This document shows, one piece after another, positions 42,678 through 51,723 of a stretch of 64,000 bases of DNA. The DNA is taken from the NCBI RefSeq assembly GCF_026627445.1, contig NZ_JAPNLJ010000009.1, positions 1 through 64,000 of the forward strand. Direction: 5' to 3'. The stretch's first letter is position 1. Each line of letters starts with the position of its first letter. The DNA is from Streptomyces sp. H27-H1. GTDB taxonomy: Bacteria; Actinomycetota; Actinomycetes; Streptomycetales; Streptomycetaceae. The notes beneath the pieces are model-generated. The model was not told the DNA's origin and searched no databases. It saw only the letters and a list, made by a program, of their open reading frames with translations. The position numbers and the translations under genes were made by a program.

Positions 42678-42714
42678 AGCCCCAGGACTCACTCGCCGTG
42701 ACCTGGGGCTTTTT
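42678..42714 (+). terminator. Terminator after tRNA-Thr
   Basis: Perfect nine-base arms AGCCCCAGG (42678-42686) and CCTGGGGCT (42702-42710) are followed by TTTTT. This is a textbook intrinsic terminator, unusual for its U-tract in this genome, and ends the tRNA transcript. Confidence 0.9.
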
Positions 42715-42961
42715 CATGCCCTTTACGTTCAGTCGGGGATTCGTCCCCGCGCTGGAAGCTCCCTGATCGCCCCCGGTGGACGCTCGGTGGACATTCGTGC
42801 AACGAACGTGCACGGCGGTGGACGGCACGCCGGAGGACCGGTAGAGACTCACGGCGGCGGTTCTGTGGGAACCAGACAAGGTGTCAGTCCGCCTCGACCG
42901 CGCTGGTGGATGATGATCCATACAGATGATCAGGCTGGAGCGGACGAGGGTAGTGGGAAGC

Positions 42962-44188
42962 ATGCGGCAGACCGGGTTGTACTACCCGTACGTGCACGTT
43001 CAGGACGACATCTGGATGAAGACGGCGGCCTTGTACTGGTCGCAGTTGGCCCGCGTGGTTCCCCGGGACTACCCCGTCCGGGATTCCGAGACGGGCAAGG
43101 CCCTGGCCGACGGACTCGACTTCTTCGTCCCGGTGGAGCCCGGTGCCGCCCCCGCAGCCGTTGAAGCACCCTTCCTTGAGGTCATCAGGGAACACCCCGG
43201 GACGCTGCGCCGGTACTACGAGATCCGCGAATGGCAGATCCGCGAGAGCACCGTCGTATCCCCGTCATTGCGACGTACCAACCTATACGTCCCGAACGGC
43301 TACAGGAGTAATCACTCCGACGGCCGTCCTGGGGGGTACATCGCGCATTTGTACTGGCAGGAGGTCTCGCCAGCCTTGCGCGAGGCGTTGATCGCCGAAG
43401 GGTTGGCAGTCAACGCGGACCGCCCAGGGTCCGAAGGACGGGAACCGTACGGCACGTGGATATCCATGGACCCGATGCTGGCCTGGGTCTACAAGTGCGC
43501 GCTGACCGACGAGCTGGCGCGGCGCAACCGCCTGGTGCCGACGACGGACCAGATGGCGGCGCACCGGGCGAGCCAGGAGTGGGACACCGAACGGGTCAGA
43601 GCCGTTCTGCTGCGAGGCCGGCAACCGCGTGCGGACCAGTCAGTGTCCGCAGTTCTGGGAGAGTTGGCCATCCAGATGGTCCTCCCAGCCGACCTGGCGA
43701 ACGTGCCCGTCGACAAGGTGATCGAACTCCGGCGGAAACACGAGGCCGAGTTCGACACCTTCATGGACGAAGTCGACAGCGTCGCAAGTGAGATGCAGGA
43801 ACAGCTCCTGGAGATCGAGGATCGCGAGGTCCTCGCCGCCCACCTGCGGCAGTTGCACCGGTCCCGCTTCGAGCGCCCGCTCAATGACCTCAAGGCGGCG
43901 ATGAAAAGCCTCAAGATCGACGCGGCTACAGGTGTGCTCAACGTCCAGACGGAAGCGCCTGCGGTTCTCGGAGCCGTGGGTGGCTACGCGGCAGGAGGGC
44001 TGCCCTACGCCTCGGCTCTTGGCCTCGCCTTCGGCCTGGTGGGGTACCGGCGGCAGATCAGCAAGCAGCGCGACGAAGCCCTCAGCAACTCCCCGGTATC
44101 CTTCCTCCTTCAGGTGGAGGACGGTCTACGGCCTGCGAGTGTGATGCGCCGCCTCACCCATCGCGCCCCACGTGTGCTCGGCACCTGA
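42962..44188 (+). CDS. DUF6236 family protein
   Basis: The 408-residue product starts MRQTGLYYPYVHVQDDIWMK, the typical beginning of DUF6236 proteins, with KTAALYWSQLARVVP soon after. The middle is helical, and a glycine/alanine-rich stretch near residue 340 (AVGGYAAGGLPYASALGLAF) could be one membrane hairpin. The function of the family is unknown; members occur in variable regions of actinobacteria. I took the ATG at 42962 rather than 42926 because GGGAAG precedes it and the family motif starts there. The IS3 element lies only 16 bases after the stop. Confidence 0.78.
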   Translation: MRQTGLYYPYVHVQDDIWMKTAALYWSQLARVVPRDYPVRDSETGKALADGLDFFVPVEPGAAPAAVEAPFLEVIREHPGTLRRYYEIREWQIRESTVVSPSLRRTNLYVPNGYRSNHSDGRPGGYIAHLYWQEVSPALREALIAEGLAVNADRPGSEGREPYGTWISMDPMLAWVYKCALTDELARRNRLVPTTDQMAAHRASQEWDTERVRAVLLRGRQPRADQSVSAVLGELAIQMVLPADLANVPVDKVIELRRKHEAEFDTFMDEVDSVASEMQEQLLEIEDREVLAAHLRQLHRSRFERPLNDLKAAMKSLKIDAATGVLNVQTEAPAVLGAVGGYAAGGLPYASALGLAFGLVGYRRQISKQRDEALSNSPVSFLLQVEDGLRPASVMRRLTHRAPRVLGT

Positions 44189-44236
44189 CGACGGCTTGGC
44201 GCCGCTGAGGTTCCCCCGCTGTGCGGGAGTGGTTGA

Positions 44237-45160
44237 CTAGCTGGTCAGGGCGGGTTGGCGGGGTTTCAGGTTCACTGGTTCGGTGGCTGCCTGGTTGGCG
44301 TAGTGCTTCTCTTCGAACTCGATGGGGCTGAGGTAGCCGAGCCGTTTCTGGATGCGGCGCGGATTGTAGAAGCCTTCGATGTACTCGAAGAGCGCGAGGT
44401 TCGCCTCGGCCCGGGTGGTGAAGACGCGGCCGCGGACGCACTCGGTCTTGATCAGCATCCACAGGTTCTCGGCGAGGGCGTTGTCATACGAGTCCCCGAC
44501 CGATCCCATAGACGCTTGGATTCCCGCTCTGACCAGGCGCGTTGTGAGCTTGATGGCCGTGTACTGGCAGCCGTGGTCGGCATGATGGATGAGTTTGCCG
44601 GGCTCGACTTCGCGGCTGGCGAGGGCGTACTCCAGCGAGGACAGGACCAGGTCGGCGTCCGCGCGGGCGGAGGTCTCCCAGGCCACCACGCGCCGTGAGA
44701 AGGCGTCACGGATCGCGGACAGCCACAACGGCCCCTCATCCGTTGCGATCATCGTCAGGTCGGTGACCCACAGCCGGTTCGGGCCCTCGGCGGTGAAGTC
44801 ACGGTTGACGAGGTCCGGGGCGAGGGTGGCCGCGGGGTCGCGGCGGGTGAAGCCCTTGCCGCGTGGGCGGGGGCTGATGCCGTGCAGGCCGGCCTCGCGC
44901 ATCAGCCGCTCGACCCGCTTGCGGCCGACCGCCTCGCCCTCACGTTTGAGGACGGCGTGAACGCGCGGGGATCCGTAGATCCCGCCGGACTCCGTATGGA
45001 TCTCCTTGATCCGCCCGGTCAGCCCGGCATCGCGGCGTCGCCGCTCGCAGGGCTCCCGCTCGGCCAGGCGCCATCGGTAGTAGGTGGAGGAGGCGATGGA
45101 CAGTTCCCGAAGGACGGGCTCGACCCCCAGATGCGGATGCTCGTCGAGCAGTCCTGTCAC
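44237..45160 (-). CDS. IS3-family transposase OrfB
   Basis: The 307-residue product contains the HTH_21-type start (REPCERRRRDAGLTGRIKEI, YGSPRVHAVLKREG) and the integrase core with catalytic aspartates in LWVTDLTMI and HHADHGCQY, and glutamate in NALAENLWMLIKTE. It overlaps orfA by four bases, where IS3 elements use a -1 frameshift to make the OrfAB transposase. OrfB itself looks intact, but the broken orfA makes the element unlikely to move on its own. Confidence 0.93.
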   Translation of the reverse strand: MTGLLDEHPHLGVEPVLRELSIASSTYYRWRLAEREPCERRRRDAGLTGRIKEIHTESGGIYGSPRVHAVLKREGEAVGRKRVERLMREAGLHGISPRPRGKGFTRRDPAATLAPDLVNRDFTAEGPNRLWVTDLTMIATDEGPLWLSAIRDAFSRRVVAWETSARADADLVLSSLEYALASREVEPGKLIHHADHGCQYTAIKLTTRLVRAGIQASMGSVGDSYDNALAENLWMLIKTECVRGRVFTTRAEANLALFEYIEGFYNPRRIQKRLGYLSPIEFEEKHYANQAATEPVNLKPRQPALTS

Positions 45161-45450
45161 CTGGGCCGGGTCGGGTCGAGCTGTGCCGCGAAAAAAGCCG
45201 AGGCCGTCCGCAGGACCTCGTTCGCCCGCTTGAGCTGCACGTTCTCCTTGCGCAGGACGGCCAGCTCCTCGCGCTCAGCCGTGGTCAGCACATCACCGCG
45301 CTCGCCGGCGTCGGCCTCGGCCTGCCGGATCCAGTTCCGCAGGGCCTCGTGGTGCACACCGAGATCCTCGGCCATACGGCGGATCACGGGCTTCGGCTCG
45401 GCAGTCCGGTACATCCGCACCGCACGCTCACGCAACTCCAGCGGGTACTT
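45157..45450 (-). pseudogene. IS3 OrfA, interrupted after codon 8
   Basis: This is the main part of OrfA, in frame from KYPLELRERAVRMYR through an HTH (PVIRRMAEDLGVHHEALRNW) and a leucine-zipper-like stretch (EELAVLRKENVQLKRANEVL). The missing start, MAAPRKYP, lies 1.8 kb away at 47227-47250. The break coincides with the inserted IS4 element and a duplicated target, so the event is recent enough that both ends still match. Confidence 0.9.
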
Positions 45451-47228
45451 CCAAGACCACGGAGTTAGAGCCGATCCGCGGCTGTCAACCGGATCAGGGT
45501 ATTTCGAGGAAGCGCAGGTCAGGGCAACGGGGCTCCTGGTAGAGCAGGGAAGCCGACCAAGGTCTTCCCACTCGAAGGAGCCCCGTTGCCCGTTGAGTGT
45601 TCCACCGTCACGCTCACGTCGTCCATTACCGTCGCCGATGGCATCTTCGCTCCGGGGCATCTCGGTGAGTTGACCCGGCAGTTGCCCTTCGAACTCATCG
45701 ATGACGTGCTGAAACGCGTCGGTGGCGCCCAGCAGAGGCTGCGGCTGCTGCCCTCGAGGGTGGGCGTGTACTTCGTGCTGGCACTGGTCCTCTTCCCGAC
45801 GCTGGGGTATGTGCGCGTGTGGGACAAGCTCACCGCCGGGCTGCGCGGGCTTCTTCTCCAGAGCCCCTCGGAGAAGGCACTGCGAGAGGTCCGTCGGCGG
45901 CTGGGGGTCGCGCCGCTTCGGTTGCTGTTCGAAACGCTGGCCGGCCCCGTGGCACAGCCGAACACGCCCGGGGTGCGATATCGATGCTGGCGCACGGTCG
46001 CCTTCGACGGGTGCAGTTCCACCAAGGCCCCTGACCGGCCGCGTGTCATCGCGTGGCTGGGCAAGCACAAGCACCGCTACGGCACGGACGGATACCCGAT
46101 GCTGAAGATCATGGTGCTGTGTGAGACCGGGACCCGGGCCCTGCTCGGCGCGGTCTTCGGACCGACGCCTGAGAAGGAGACCGGATACGCCGAGCAACTG
46201 CTGCCACTGCTGGACGACGGCATGCTGCTGCTCAACGACCGGGGCTTCGACTCCGATGACTTCCTCGCGAAGGCCGCGGCCACCGGCGCGCAGCTGTTGG
46301 TACGGCTCAAAGGAACCCGGACACCCGCCCGCTGGGCACTACTGCCGGACGGGTCGTTCCTGACCAGGATCAACGGGACCCAGCTGAGGATCATCGACGC
46401 GCACATCACGGTGACCACTGCCAAAGGGCTGCGGCTGGAAGGCCATTACCGGCTGGCCACCACGCTGACCGATCACCGCCGCTACCCCGCTGCCGAGCTC
46501 GTGGAGCTCTATCACGAGCGCTGGGAGATCGAATCGGCGTTCTACTCGCTCCGTCACACCTTGCAGCGCGGCCTGGTCCTGCGCTCCCAGAACGCGGCCG
46601 GTATCCAGCAGGAGCTATGGGCTCACCTGACCGTCTACCAGGCACTGCGCCGGGCGATGGTCGAGGCCGTCGAAACCGTCCCCGGCGCCGACCCGGACCG
46701 CGCTTCCTTCACCGTCGCCCTGGAGACTGCGAAAGACCAGGTCATCGCCGCCGCCGATGTCCTGCCCGAGACCGGACCGGGCCAGATCGCATCGGCAGTG
46801 CTGCACAATCTGCTCCCGCCCCGCCGGGCGCGTGTCAACCCCCGCCGCGTCAAGTGCCCGATCTCCCGCTACGCCGCCCCGCCTGACCAGGCGCAAGTCC
46901 TGGGCGCCTCCAGGATCACCAGCGTCGACATCACCGTGCACTCGGCCGCCGGACTGGGCGCCGACGGACGTCGCGACCGCACGCTGCAACTCCTGCGCAC
47001 TGACCCGTTCCGCCCCTGGCGCGCATGCGCAATCGCCAGAGGTATCGGACTGGAGGACGCCCGCGGCCTACGCGCTGAACTGGGACGCTGGGTCCGTGAA
47101 GGCATCCTCCGCCGCACCGGACGCGGAATCTACGCCCTCGAACATGAGTGGATCACGCCCGACCTCCACCGGTCTTCGGATTCAGGCCGGTTGACAGCCG
47201 CGGATCGGCTCTAACTCCGTGGTCTTGG
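45451..47228. mobile_element. IS4-family insertion sequence, 1.78 kb
   Basis: Perfect 42-base inverted ends run CCAAGACCACGGAGTTAGAG... at 45451-45492 and its reverse complement at 47187-47228. The sequence GGTACTT (extended to GGGTACTTC if one end base is counted as target) flanks both sides, giving a 7-9 base target duplication. It carries one transposase gene on the plus strand, apparently intact, and interrupts IS3 orfA. Confidence 0.93.
45586..47214 (+). CDS. IS4-family transposase
   Basis: The 542-residue product starts at TTG with AAGGAG five bases upstream. It has the IS4 N-terminal domain (LGELTRQLPFELIDDVLKRV) and the catalytic triad: aspartate in AFDGCSSTKAPDRP, aspartate in LLLNDRGFDSDDF and the YREK-like box YHERWEIESAFYSLRH with the glutamate. 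The C-terminus runs into the right inverted repeat. No frameshift is seen, so the element may still be active. Confidence 0.93.
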   Translation: MPVECSTVTLTSSITVADGIFAPGHLGELTRQLPFELIDDVLKRVGGAQQRLRLLPSRVGVYFVLALVLFPTLGYVRVWDKLTAGLRGLLLQSPSEKALREVRRRLGVAPLRLLFETLAGPVAQPNTPGVRYRCWRTVAFDGCSSTKAPDRPRVIAWLGKHKHRYGTDGYPMLKIMVLCETGTRALLGAVFGPTPEKETGYAEQLLPLLDDGMLLLNDRGFDSDDFLAKAAATGAQLLVRLKGTRTPARWALLPDGSFLTRINGTQLRIIDAHITVTTAKGLRLEGHYRLATTLTDHRRYPAAELVELYHERWEIESAFYSLRHTLQRGLVLRSQNAAGIQQELWAHLTVYQALRRAMVEAVETVPGADPDRASFTVALETAKDQVIAAADVLPETGPGQIASAVLHNLLPPRRARVNPRRVKCPISRYAAPPDQAQVLGASRITSVDITVHSAAGLGADGRRDRTLQLLRTDPFRPWRACAIARGIGLEDARGLRAELGRWVREGILRRTGRGIYALEHEWITPDLHRSSDSGRLTAADRL

Positions 47229-47344
47229 GGTACTTCCTCGGGGCAGCCATCGTCTGGGTTCCTCTCATGAGACCCATCTGACCCCCTGTCACCCATCCCC
47301 GCATCTCGGGGGAACCTCACGCCGCGACGTGTCGACCACATGCC

Positions 47345-47379
47345 GGAGCCCCGGTCAGATTCCAGCTGACCGGGGCTCC
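47345..47379. terminator. Bidirectional terminator downstream of integrase
   Basis: Fourteen-base perfect arms GGAGCCCCGGTCAG (47345-47358) and CTGACCGGGGCTCC (47366-47379) are followed by TCCTCTTTT. It lies 16 bases after the integrase stop on the minus strand and can serve transcripts from either side. Confidence 0.85.
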
Positions 47380-47394
47380 TCCTCTTTTGTGTAC

Positions 47395-49011
47395 TCAGGC
47401 AGTCCGCTCCGCCGCCGCCGCCTCGGTCGACTTGCGGGGCGGGGTCAGCCTCGGAAGCCGACGGGGTGCCGGGGCGTCTGCGTCGGCGACGACCGACAGA
47501 TTCGGGCGGGCTCGGGGCACGAGCTGCACGACCTTCTCGGCCGCGTCACGGGCGAGATCGTCCAGGACCGCCTGGTAGATATCGCGAGTGACCCGGGTAT
47601 CCGAGTGCCCCAGAGTCTCGGAGACGACCTTGATGTCGACTCCGGCCGCGAGCATGAGCGTGGCGGCGACGTGGCGAAGGTCGTGCAGCCGGATAGGCGG
47701 CAGTCCGGCGGCCTCCACCAGGCGCTCGAAAAGGTCGGACACCTTGCCCGGATGGAGAATCGAGCCGTCCTCTTGGGTGAAGATCCGGCCGGTATCGACC
47801 CAGCCATCGCCCCAGTCGATCCGCTCCTGCTGCTGACGGGCCTTCTGGACGTCGAAGAGCTGGTCCGTCTCGTCATCGAGGGCGATCAGACGGACGCCGG
47901 AGTCTGTCTTGGGGGCGCCCTCGTGGATCTCCCAGCCGTCCTGCACCAGCTGGGTGGCGATGGCGACGGACTTCGTGGCGGCTGAGCGGTCCTCCCACCG
48001 AACACCGCAGGACTCACCGCGCCTGGTGCCACGGAAAGCGATCATCCGCCAGAACACGTACAGGCGATCCTCGGCGACGAAGTCGAGGAACTGCCCGGTC
48101 TGCTCAGGTGTCCAGACCATGACTGGCGAAGGCTTCTCGCCAGTCTCCTTCCACCGGGCGATCCGCTCGTCGGACCAGACGAGGGCCTTCGGCTTGGTGC
48201 CCGGCAGCAGCTCGACGTGAGCTGCTGGGTTGAAGGCCGGCATCACCTGCTGGGCGATGGCGACGTTGAGCGCCGCGCGGAGGGTGTCGCGGATGTGCGG
48301 CTGAGTGTTGAGTCCGGTGATCCGCCGGAACGGTGGCATGGTTTCGAGCTGAGCCTGCATCCACTTACGCCGAGCCCGGTTCTCGGAGCCCTTCCACGGT
48401 GTCGCGTTCAGTTCGTCGCGCACCGCGCGCCGCTGGGCGTTTTGTTCCTGGACCTCGATGTTGCGCTCGTTGATCGCGTCGAACATCGCGTTGATGTGGT
48501 GGACTCGCAGCTTGTCCAGGCGTAGATGGCCCAGATGGGGCTTGAGATGGACGCGGATATCGCACTCGTAGCGCTTGACCCCGCCGCGCCGCAGCCGTTT
48601 GCGCCCGGCGAGCCAGGTATCGAGCCACTCGCCGACGGTCATTTTGATGTTGAGAGACTGCCCAGTCTTTATTCGCCGACGGATGTCGTCGTAGTCCGGC
48701 AGTGGCTCCTTCTCCTTGAGGCAGCTCTCGACGAGATCGCTGATCTGGAGCTTGCCCCAGGCGTCGTCCTCGTCCGGTATCGCCAGCAGGGCGCGAACCT
48801 TGTCCAGCTCCTCCTGGGCCTTCGTCGAGGTCTCGAAGCCCCCGCGACGGAACCGGCGCCGACGGCCCTCCTGATCCGGCTCCAGTTCCTGAAACACCGA
48901 CCAGACGCCGTGCCGCCGGGAGGACTTGAGTTTGGGGCAGGAGGCTCCGTAATCCTTGCTGGTGGACGGGTCGGTGCATCGGCACCGGCGGGAGACTGTT
49001 CCGTTCTTCAC
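47395..49011 (-). CDS. int: Tyrosine recombinase, integrase of an integrative element
   Basis: The 538-residue product has an N-terminal Cys-rich zinc-like part (CRCTDPSTSKDYGASCP), a SAM-like core-binding domain around residues 130-320 and the catalytic domain. The catalytic residues are arginine in AFRGTRRGESCG, HDLRHVAATLML (His-x-x-Arg), GHSDTRVT (His) and the tyrosine in RDIYQAVL. This size and layout are typical of integrases of actinomycete integrative elements. The GTG overlaps the XRE gene stop (GTGA). The tRNA-Thr at 42.6 kb is a candidate target. Confidence 0.93.
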   Translation of the reverse strand: MKNGTVSRRCRCTDPSTSKDYGASCPKLKSSRRHGVWSVFQELEPDQEGRRRRFRRGGFETSTKAQEELDKVRALLAIPDEDDAWGKLQISDLVESCLKEKEPLPDYDDIRRRIKTGQSLNIKMTVGEWLDTWLAGRKRLRRGGVKRYECDIRVHLKPHLGHLRLDKLRVHHINAMFDAINERNIEVQEQNAQRRAVRDELNATPWKGSENRARRKWMQAQLETMPPFRRITGLNTQPHIRDTLRAALNVAIAQQVMPAFNPAAHVELLPGTKPKALVWSDERIARWKETGEKPSPVMVWTPEQTGQFLDFVAEDRLYVFWRMIAFRGTRRGESCGVRWEDRSAATKSVAIATQLVQDGWEIHEGAPKTDSGVRLIALDDETDQLFDVQKARQQQERIDWGDGWVDTGRIFTQEDGSILHPGKVSDLFERLVEAAGLPPIRLHDLRHVAATLMLAAGVDIKVVSETLGHSDTRVTRDIYQAVLDDLARDAAEKVVQLVPRARPNLSVVADADAPAPRRLPRLTPPRKSTEAAAAERTA

Positions 49012-49667
49012 TCTCTGTCCTCGGGGTGGGGCTCGGCTGCGGGCTGGTCGACGAAGGCAAGCTCGTCGGGAAGGGCCGGGGGTACGAGGTCTCGCCGGCA
49101 CATCCGGGCACGGAAGGCGCGCAGTTCTTGGCAGTCCTCGAAGGCGTGCTCCTCGTAGCCCTCGGCGCGCTGCAGGAGAGAGGCTCTGCGAACCCGGTCA
49201 AGGGTGGTGCTCGCCGCGCGCCTCCGCTCCTTGGCCAGGTTGGTCGAGGCCATCGCGGCGGCCACGAGGTCGCCGTGGCTGCGGAAGACGTCGAGTACGT
49301 CCCGGGCGGTGTCCTCGGGGGCGGGCTGGTTCATGGGCGTCTCGCCGGTGAACCACGCGAGCGCGTCCCAGGTGGAGATGGTGTTGCCGGGAAGCACCTC
49401 CACCGTGGCGGCAGAGCCGAGCGGGAAGAGAAGGGACACCGGAGGAACGCCGAGGACATCGGAGAGGACGACGAAGTCGGCGATCGTCATGCTCGCCTTG
49501 CGCCCGGATTCCAGATTCTTCACGGATTGTTCGGTGATCTCCGTCAACCCGCGGTCGGCGCAGCCTTGGGCTACGTCCCCCATGGTGAGGCCGGCGGCCC
49601 GACGTGCCTTGCGCATCTCCAGGGCGACCCGGGCCGTGAACGCTGCTGGCCACTGCTCAAGGTTCAT
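49008..49667 (-). CDS. XRE-family regulator of the integrative element
   Basis: The 219-residue product has an XRE helix-turn-helix at about residues 15-75 (ALEMRKARRAAGLTMGDVAQ, ITEQSVKNLESGRKASMTIA), then a helical domain and an acidic C-terminus. It is transcribed with the integrase, with which it overlaps by four bases, and is divergent from an excisionase-like gene. This arrangement suggests control of integrase and excisionase expression. Confidence 0.85.
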   Translation of the reverse strand: MNLEQWPAAFTARVALEMRKARRAAGLTMGDVAQGCADRGLTEITEQSVKNLESGRKASMTIADFVVLSDVLGVPPVSLLFPLGSAATVEVLPGNTISTWDALAWFTGETPMNQPAPEDTARDVLDVFRSHGDLVAAAMASTNLAKERRRAASTTLDRVRRASLLQRAEGYEEHAFEDCQELRAFRARMCRRDLVPPALPDELAFVDQPAAEPHPEDRE

Positions 49668-49758
49668 GGCTGCACTTTAGTGTGCAAATAGGTGCGGCTG
49701 CAACTTGGTGATACATCTAAGGCCGCAGTGCAGCACCTGAGATCGCCAGGAGGGCATC

Positions 49759-50049
49759 ATGAAGGCACCAGTTCGTGCGCGTACCGTGCGAGGGTTGACG
49801 AGTGACGAGCTGCTCGCTCTCCCGGTGGTAGTCGACCTCGACACCGCCAACAGGGCGCTGATGATCGGCCGCTCCAGGGGTTACGGCCTTGCCAAACAGG
49901 GGGGGTATCCGGTCAAGGTTCTGAGGCTCGGTAACGCCTACCGTGTAGTCACTTCCGAGCTGCTCAAGCTGCTCGGGCTGGAGCGCGAGCGGCCAGGGGA
50001 CGGTCAGCCTGGGAGCGGACCCGGTGAACACCACAGCCTGTGTGCGTAG
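49759..50049 (+). CDS. Excisionase-like HTH protein
   Basis: The 96-residue product starts MKAPVRARTVRGLTSDELLA. Residues 25-65 resemble the winged-helix of Streptomyces element excisionases (DLDTANRALMIGRSRGYGLA and YPVKVLRLGNAYRVVTSELL). It ends with a proline/glycine-rich tail. It faces the XRE gene across a 90-base promoter interval. The order xis-XRE-int is typical of such elements. Activity as a directionality factor is inferred. Confidence 0.75.
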   Translation: MKAPVRARTVRGLTSDELLALPVVVDLDTANRALMIGRSRGYGLAKQGGYPVKVLRLGNAYRVVTSELLKLLGLERERPGDGQPGSGPGEHHSLCA

Positions 50050-50249
50050 AGGAGTACCTGGCCCTCGGTGCGACACCAGTAGAACGACGGCGGGACCGCG
50101 GGGTAAGTGTGTGCGCCCTCGTCGAGATCCTCTCCCAACGGCTTCGAGGCAGCGGTCGCGAAGCCGAAGGCGTCCACCGGCCGCGTGTGGAGGATGGTCC
50201 CCGCGTGACCATCCGCGACAGGCTGCACGGTGCCGTCATCGCGGAGTGG

Positions 50250-50591
50250 TCAGTTCGCGATGCCGAGGACATCACCCGCTGCCGTGCGGAAGCTCTTCAC
50301 TGCTTGGTAAAGGAGGTGCTTTCGCTCGGTGGCCAGAGCGCCGTCCGTTGCCTGGCCGGAAGGGTCGCCTGCGTGCGCTTCCCGCACCATCCGCCGCATG
50401 ACCTCGGAGAGGTTGCTGGATGCGTGGGCCACCTGCTCGGCTGCTTCCACCACGGAGGAGGGTCCTTCAAGAACGACGATTTCGACGGCACGGTGGACCT
50501 CCCGCGCCAGCGTGACGAAGCGTTGAACCTTCTCGTCGACATCCTGCAGGTCAGGAGTGTCCGGCTGGAGTGCATCCAAGACCGCGTCCAT
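50250..50591 (-). CDS. Unknown helical protein, start uncertain
   Basis: The 113-residue frame from ATG 50591 is predicted helical (MDAVLDALQPDTPDLQDVDE, KVQRFVTLAREVHRAVEIVV). The same frame stays open for about 40 more codons upstream with a protein-like sequence (QFGQWRRQHRRDAYAKYLGA), yet contains no ATG, GTG or TTG. A different frame has an ATG at 50695 behind AGAGG. The real gene may have lost its start through a frameshift near 50675, or may use a rare start. It follows a membrane-anchored coiled-coil gene on the same strand. Confidence 0.55.
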   Translation of the reverse strand: MDAVLDALQPDTPDLQDVDEKVQRFVTLAREVHRAVEIVVLEGPSSVVEAAEQVAHASSNLSEVMRRMVREAHAGDPSGQATDGALATERKHLLYQAVKSFRTAAGDVLGIAN

Positions 50592-50709
50592 GGCGATGTC
50601 GCGGTCGTGAAGAGCGCCGAGGTACTTCGCGTAGGCGTCCCTGCGGTGCTGCCTGCGCCACTGGCCGAACTGCGAGCGTGCCGCCGCACGCCCATGACCT
50701 CTGCGGCCT

Positions 50710-51486
50710 CTAATCGATGACCCCTAGGGTGGTCCGTGCCTCAAGGATGAAGGCACCCAAAGCTTCCTCGTGTCGGCGGTTCAGGCGTCCGCGATGAGAA
50801 GCCAGCGAGGGCATCAAGCAGTCGATGACCAACTCAGCGCGGTCAGCCGAATCGAGTTCAGATATTTCGCAAAGAATCGCTGTCACTTCTCGGTGCTGGG
50901 GCGTCAGGTAGCCATCATCTGCCGCTTGACAGGAGGCGCGAAGGGCGGCCAGCGCAGCATTTGCCCGGGAGACGTTGGCGTTCGTCAGATTCTCGATCTG
51001 ATTCAGCTTGCTCTGCGCCCGAGCAGCGGCTGAGCGCCTGTCGGCTGCCTCTGCAATGTCCTGTGCAGTTTCCACCACGCGAGCACCGGCAGATACAAGG
51101 TTGGCCGGGGCCACGATTTCAACGATGGCCTGGGCGTAAATGAAGTCGTCGTGAGCCTGGTCGACTCCGCCGGCGTCTGAATGGGCGTACAGCCTGTTCA
51201 CGGCCCGGGTATACGCACGGACGGTGCGTAGCAGCCCAGTCACCGCAGCGGATCGCTGGTCGCGCAGGACCGTGAAGTGGGCGGCTTCAGCCGTGCGGTC
51301 GGCCTGCTCGCGCACTGCGCCGAGCGTAGCAGCAGCGGCTGTCTCGGCAGCCTCCATGGCTGCCTTAGCCTGTGCGAGACCAGCGCTGGCTTGAATCTTC
51401 GACGCCAACCAAGTGCCCCCGAAAGCAGCCAGCAACGTCAGGAGAAGGGTAAATAGCGCTTGATGGGCCTTTAGGAAATCGATCAC
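50710..51486 (-). CDS. Membrane-anchored coiled-coil protein of unknown function
   Basis: The 258-residue product has an N-terminal membrane helix (about residues 8-28, HQALFTLLLTLLAAFGGTWL). A long alanine-rich coiled coil follows (AGLAQAKAAMEAAETAAAAT, REQADRTAEAAHF), then a helical domain (DFIYAQAIVEIVAPANLVSA) and a conserved-looking C-terminus. It ends just before the next unknown gene and probably forms an operon with it. The pair sits between the excisionase and the possible initiator gene. No family is recognised; a defence or partition role would be speculation. Confidence 0.6.
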   Translation of the reverse strand: MIDFLKAHQALFTLLLTLLAAFGGTWLASKIQASAGLAQAKAAMEAAETAAAATLGAVREQADRTAEAAHFTVLRDQRSAAVTGLLRTVRAYTRAVNRLYAHSDAGGVDQAHDDFIYAQAIVEIVAPANLVSAGARVVETAQDIAEAADRRSAAARAQSKLNQIENLTNANVSRANAALAALRASCQAADDGYLTPQHREVTAILCEISELDSADRAELVIDCLMPSLASHRGRLNRRHEEALGAFILEARTTLGVID

Positions 51487-51723
51487 TCCCTGATCCTGCC
51501 GCCTGCTAGGGCTCGGCGTACGGCAAATCTTGTGTCAGCTCGTGGTCAGCCGGCCCGGGGACGCGCCGCGGCTACGCATCCTGTCGGGCACCGGGTTTTG
51601 GCCACGGCGACTCGTGGTTGGCAGCGGACCGGGAGCGGACCGCCGCCAACCCTGCATCTTGTGGGGCTCAGATGCCAGTCAGCCGGCCAAGCCCGGGGGT
51701 GGGACACGGTAGCGGCCGCCAGG

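Larger units (their letters stand above)
44205..47320. mobile_element. IS3-family element interrupted by an IS4-family element
   Basis: Imperfect inverted ends begin TGAGGTTCCCCCG at 44206 (left) and, in reverse complement, TGAGGTTCCCCCG ending at 47319. The match extends over about 30 bases with a few mismatches. The flanks GCCG (44201-44204 and 47321-47324) fit a 4-base target duplication. It encodes orfA/orfB on the minus strand. orfA begins at 47250 (MAAPRKYP) and resumes at 45450, so the two parts are split by the inner element of about 1.8 kb. Without the insertion the IS3 would be about 1.33 kb, normal for the family. Confidence 0.88.

Noticed and set aside
50297..50695. Minus frame starting MGVRRHARSS with a ribosome site
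   Set aside because: Beyond its first residues the sequence is Ser/Thr/Arg-rich and shadow-like; kept only as a possible lost start of the neighbouring frame.
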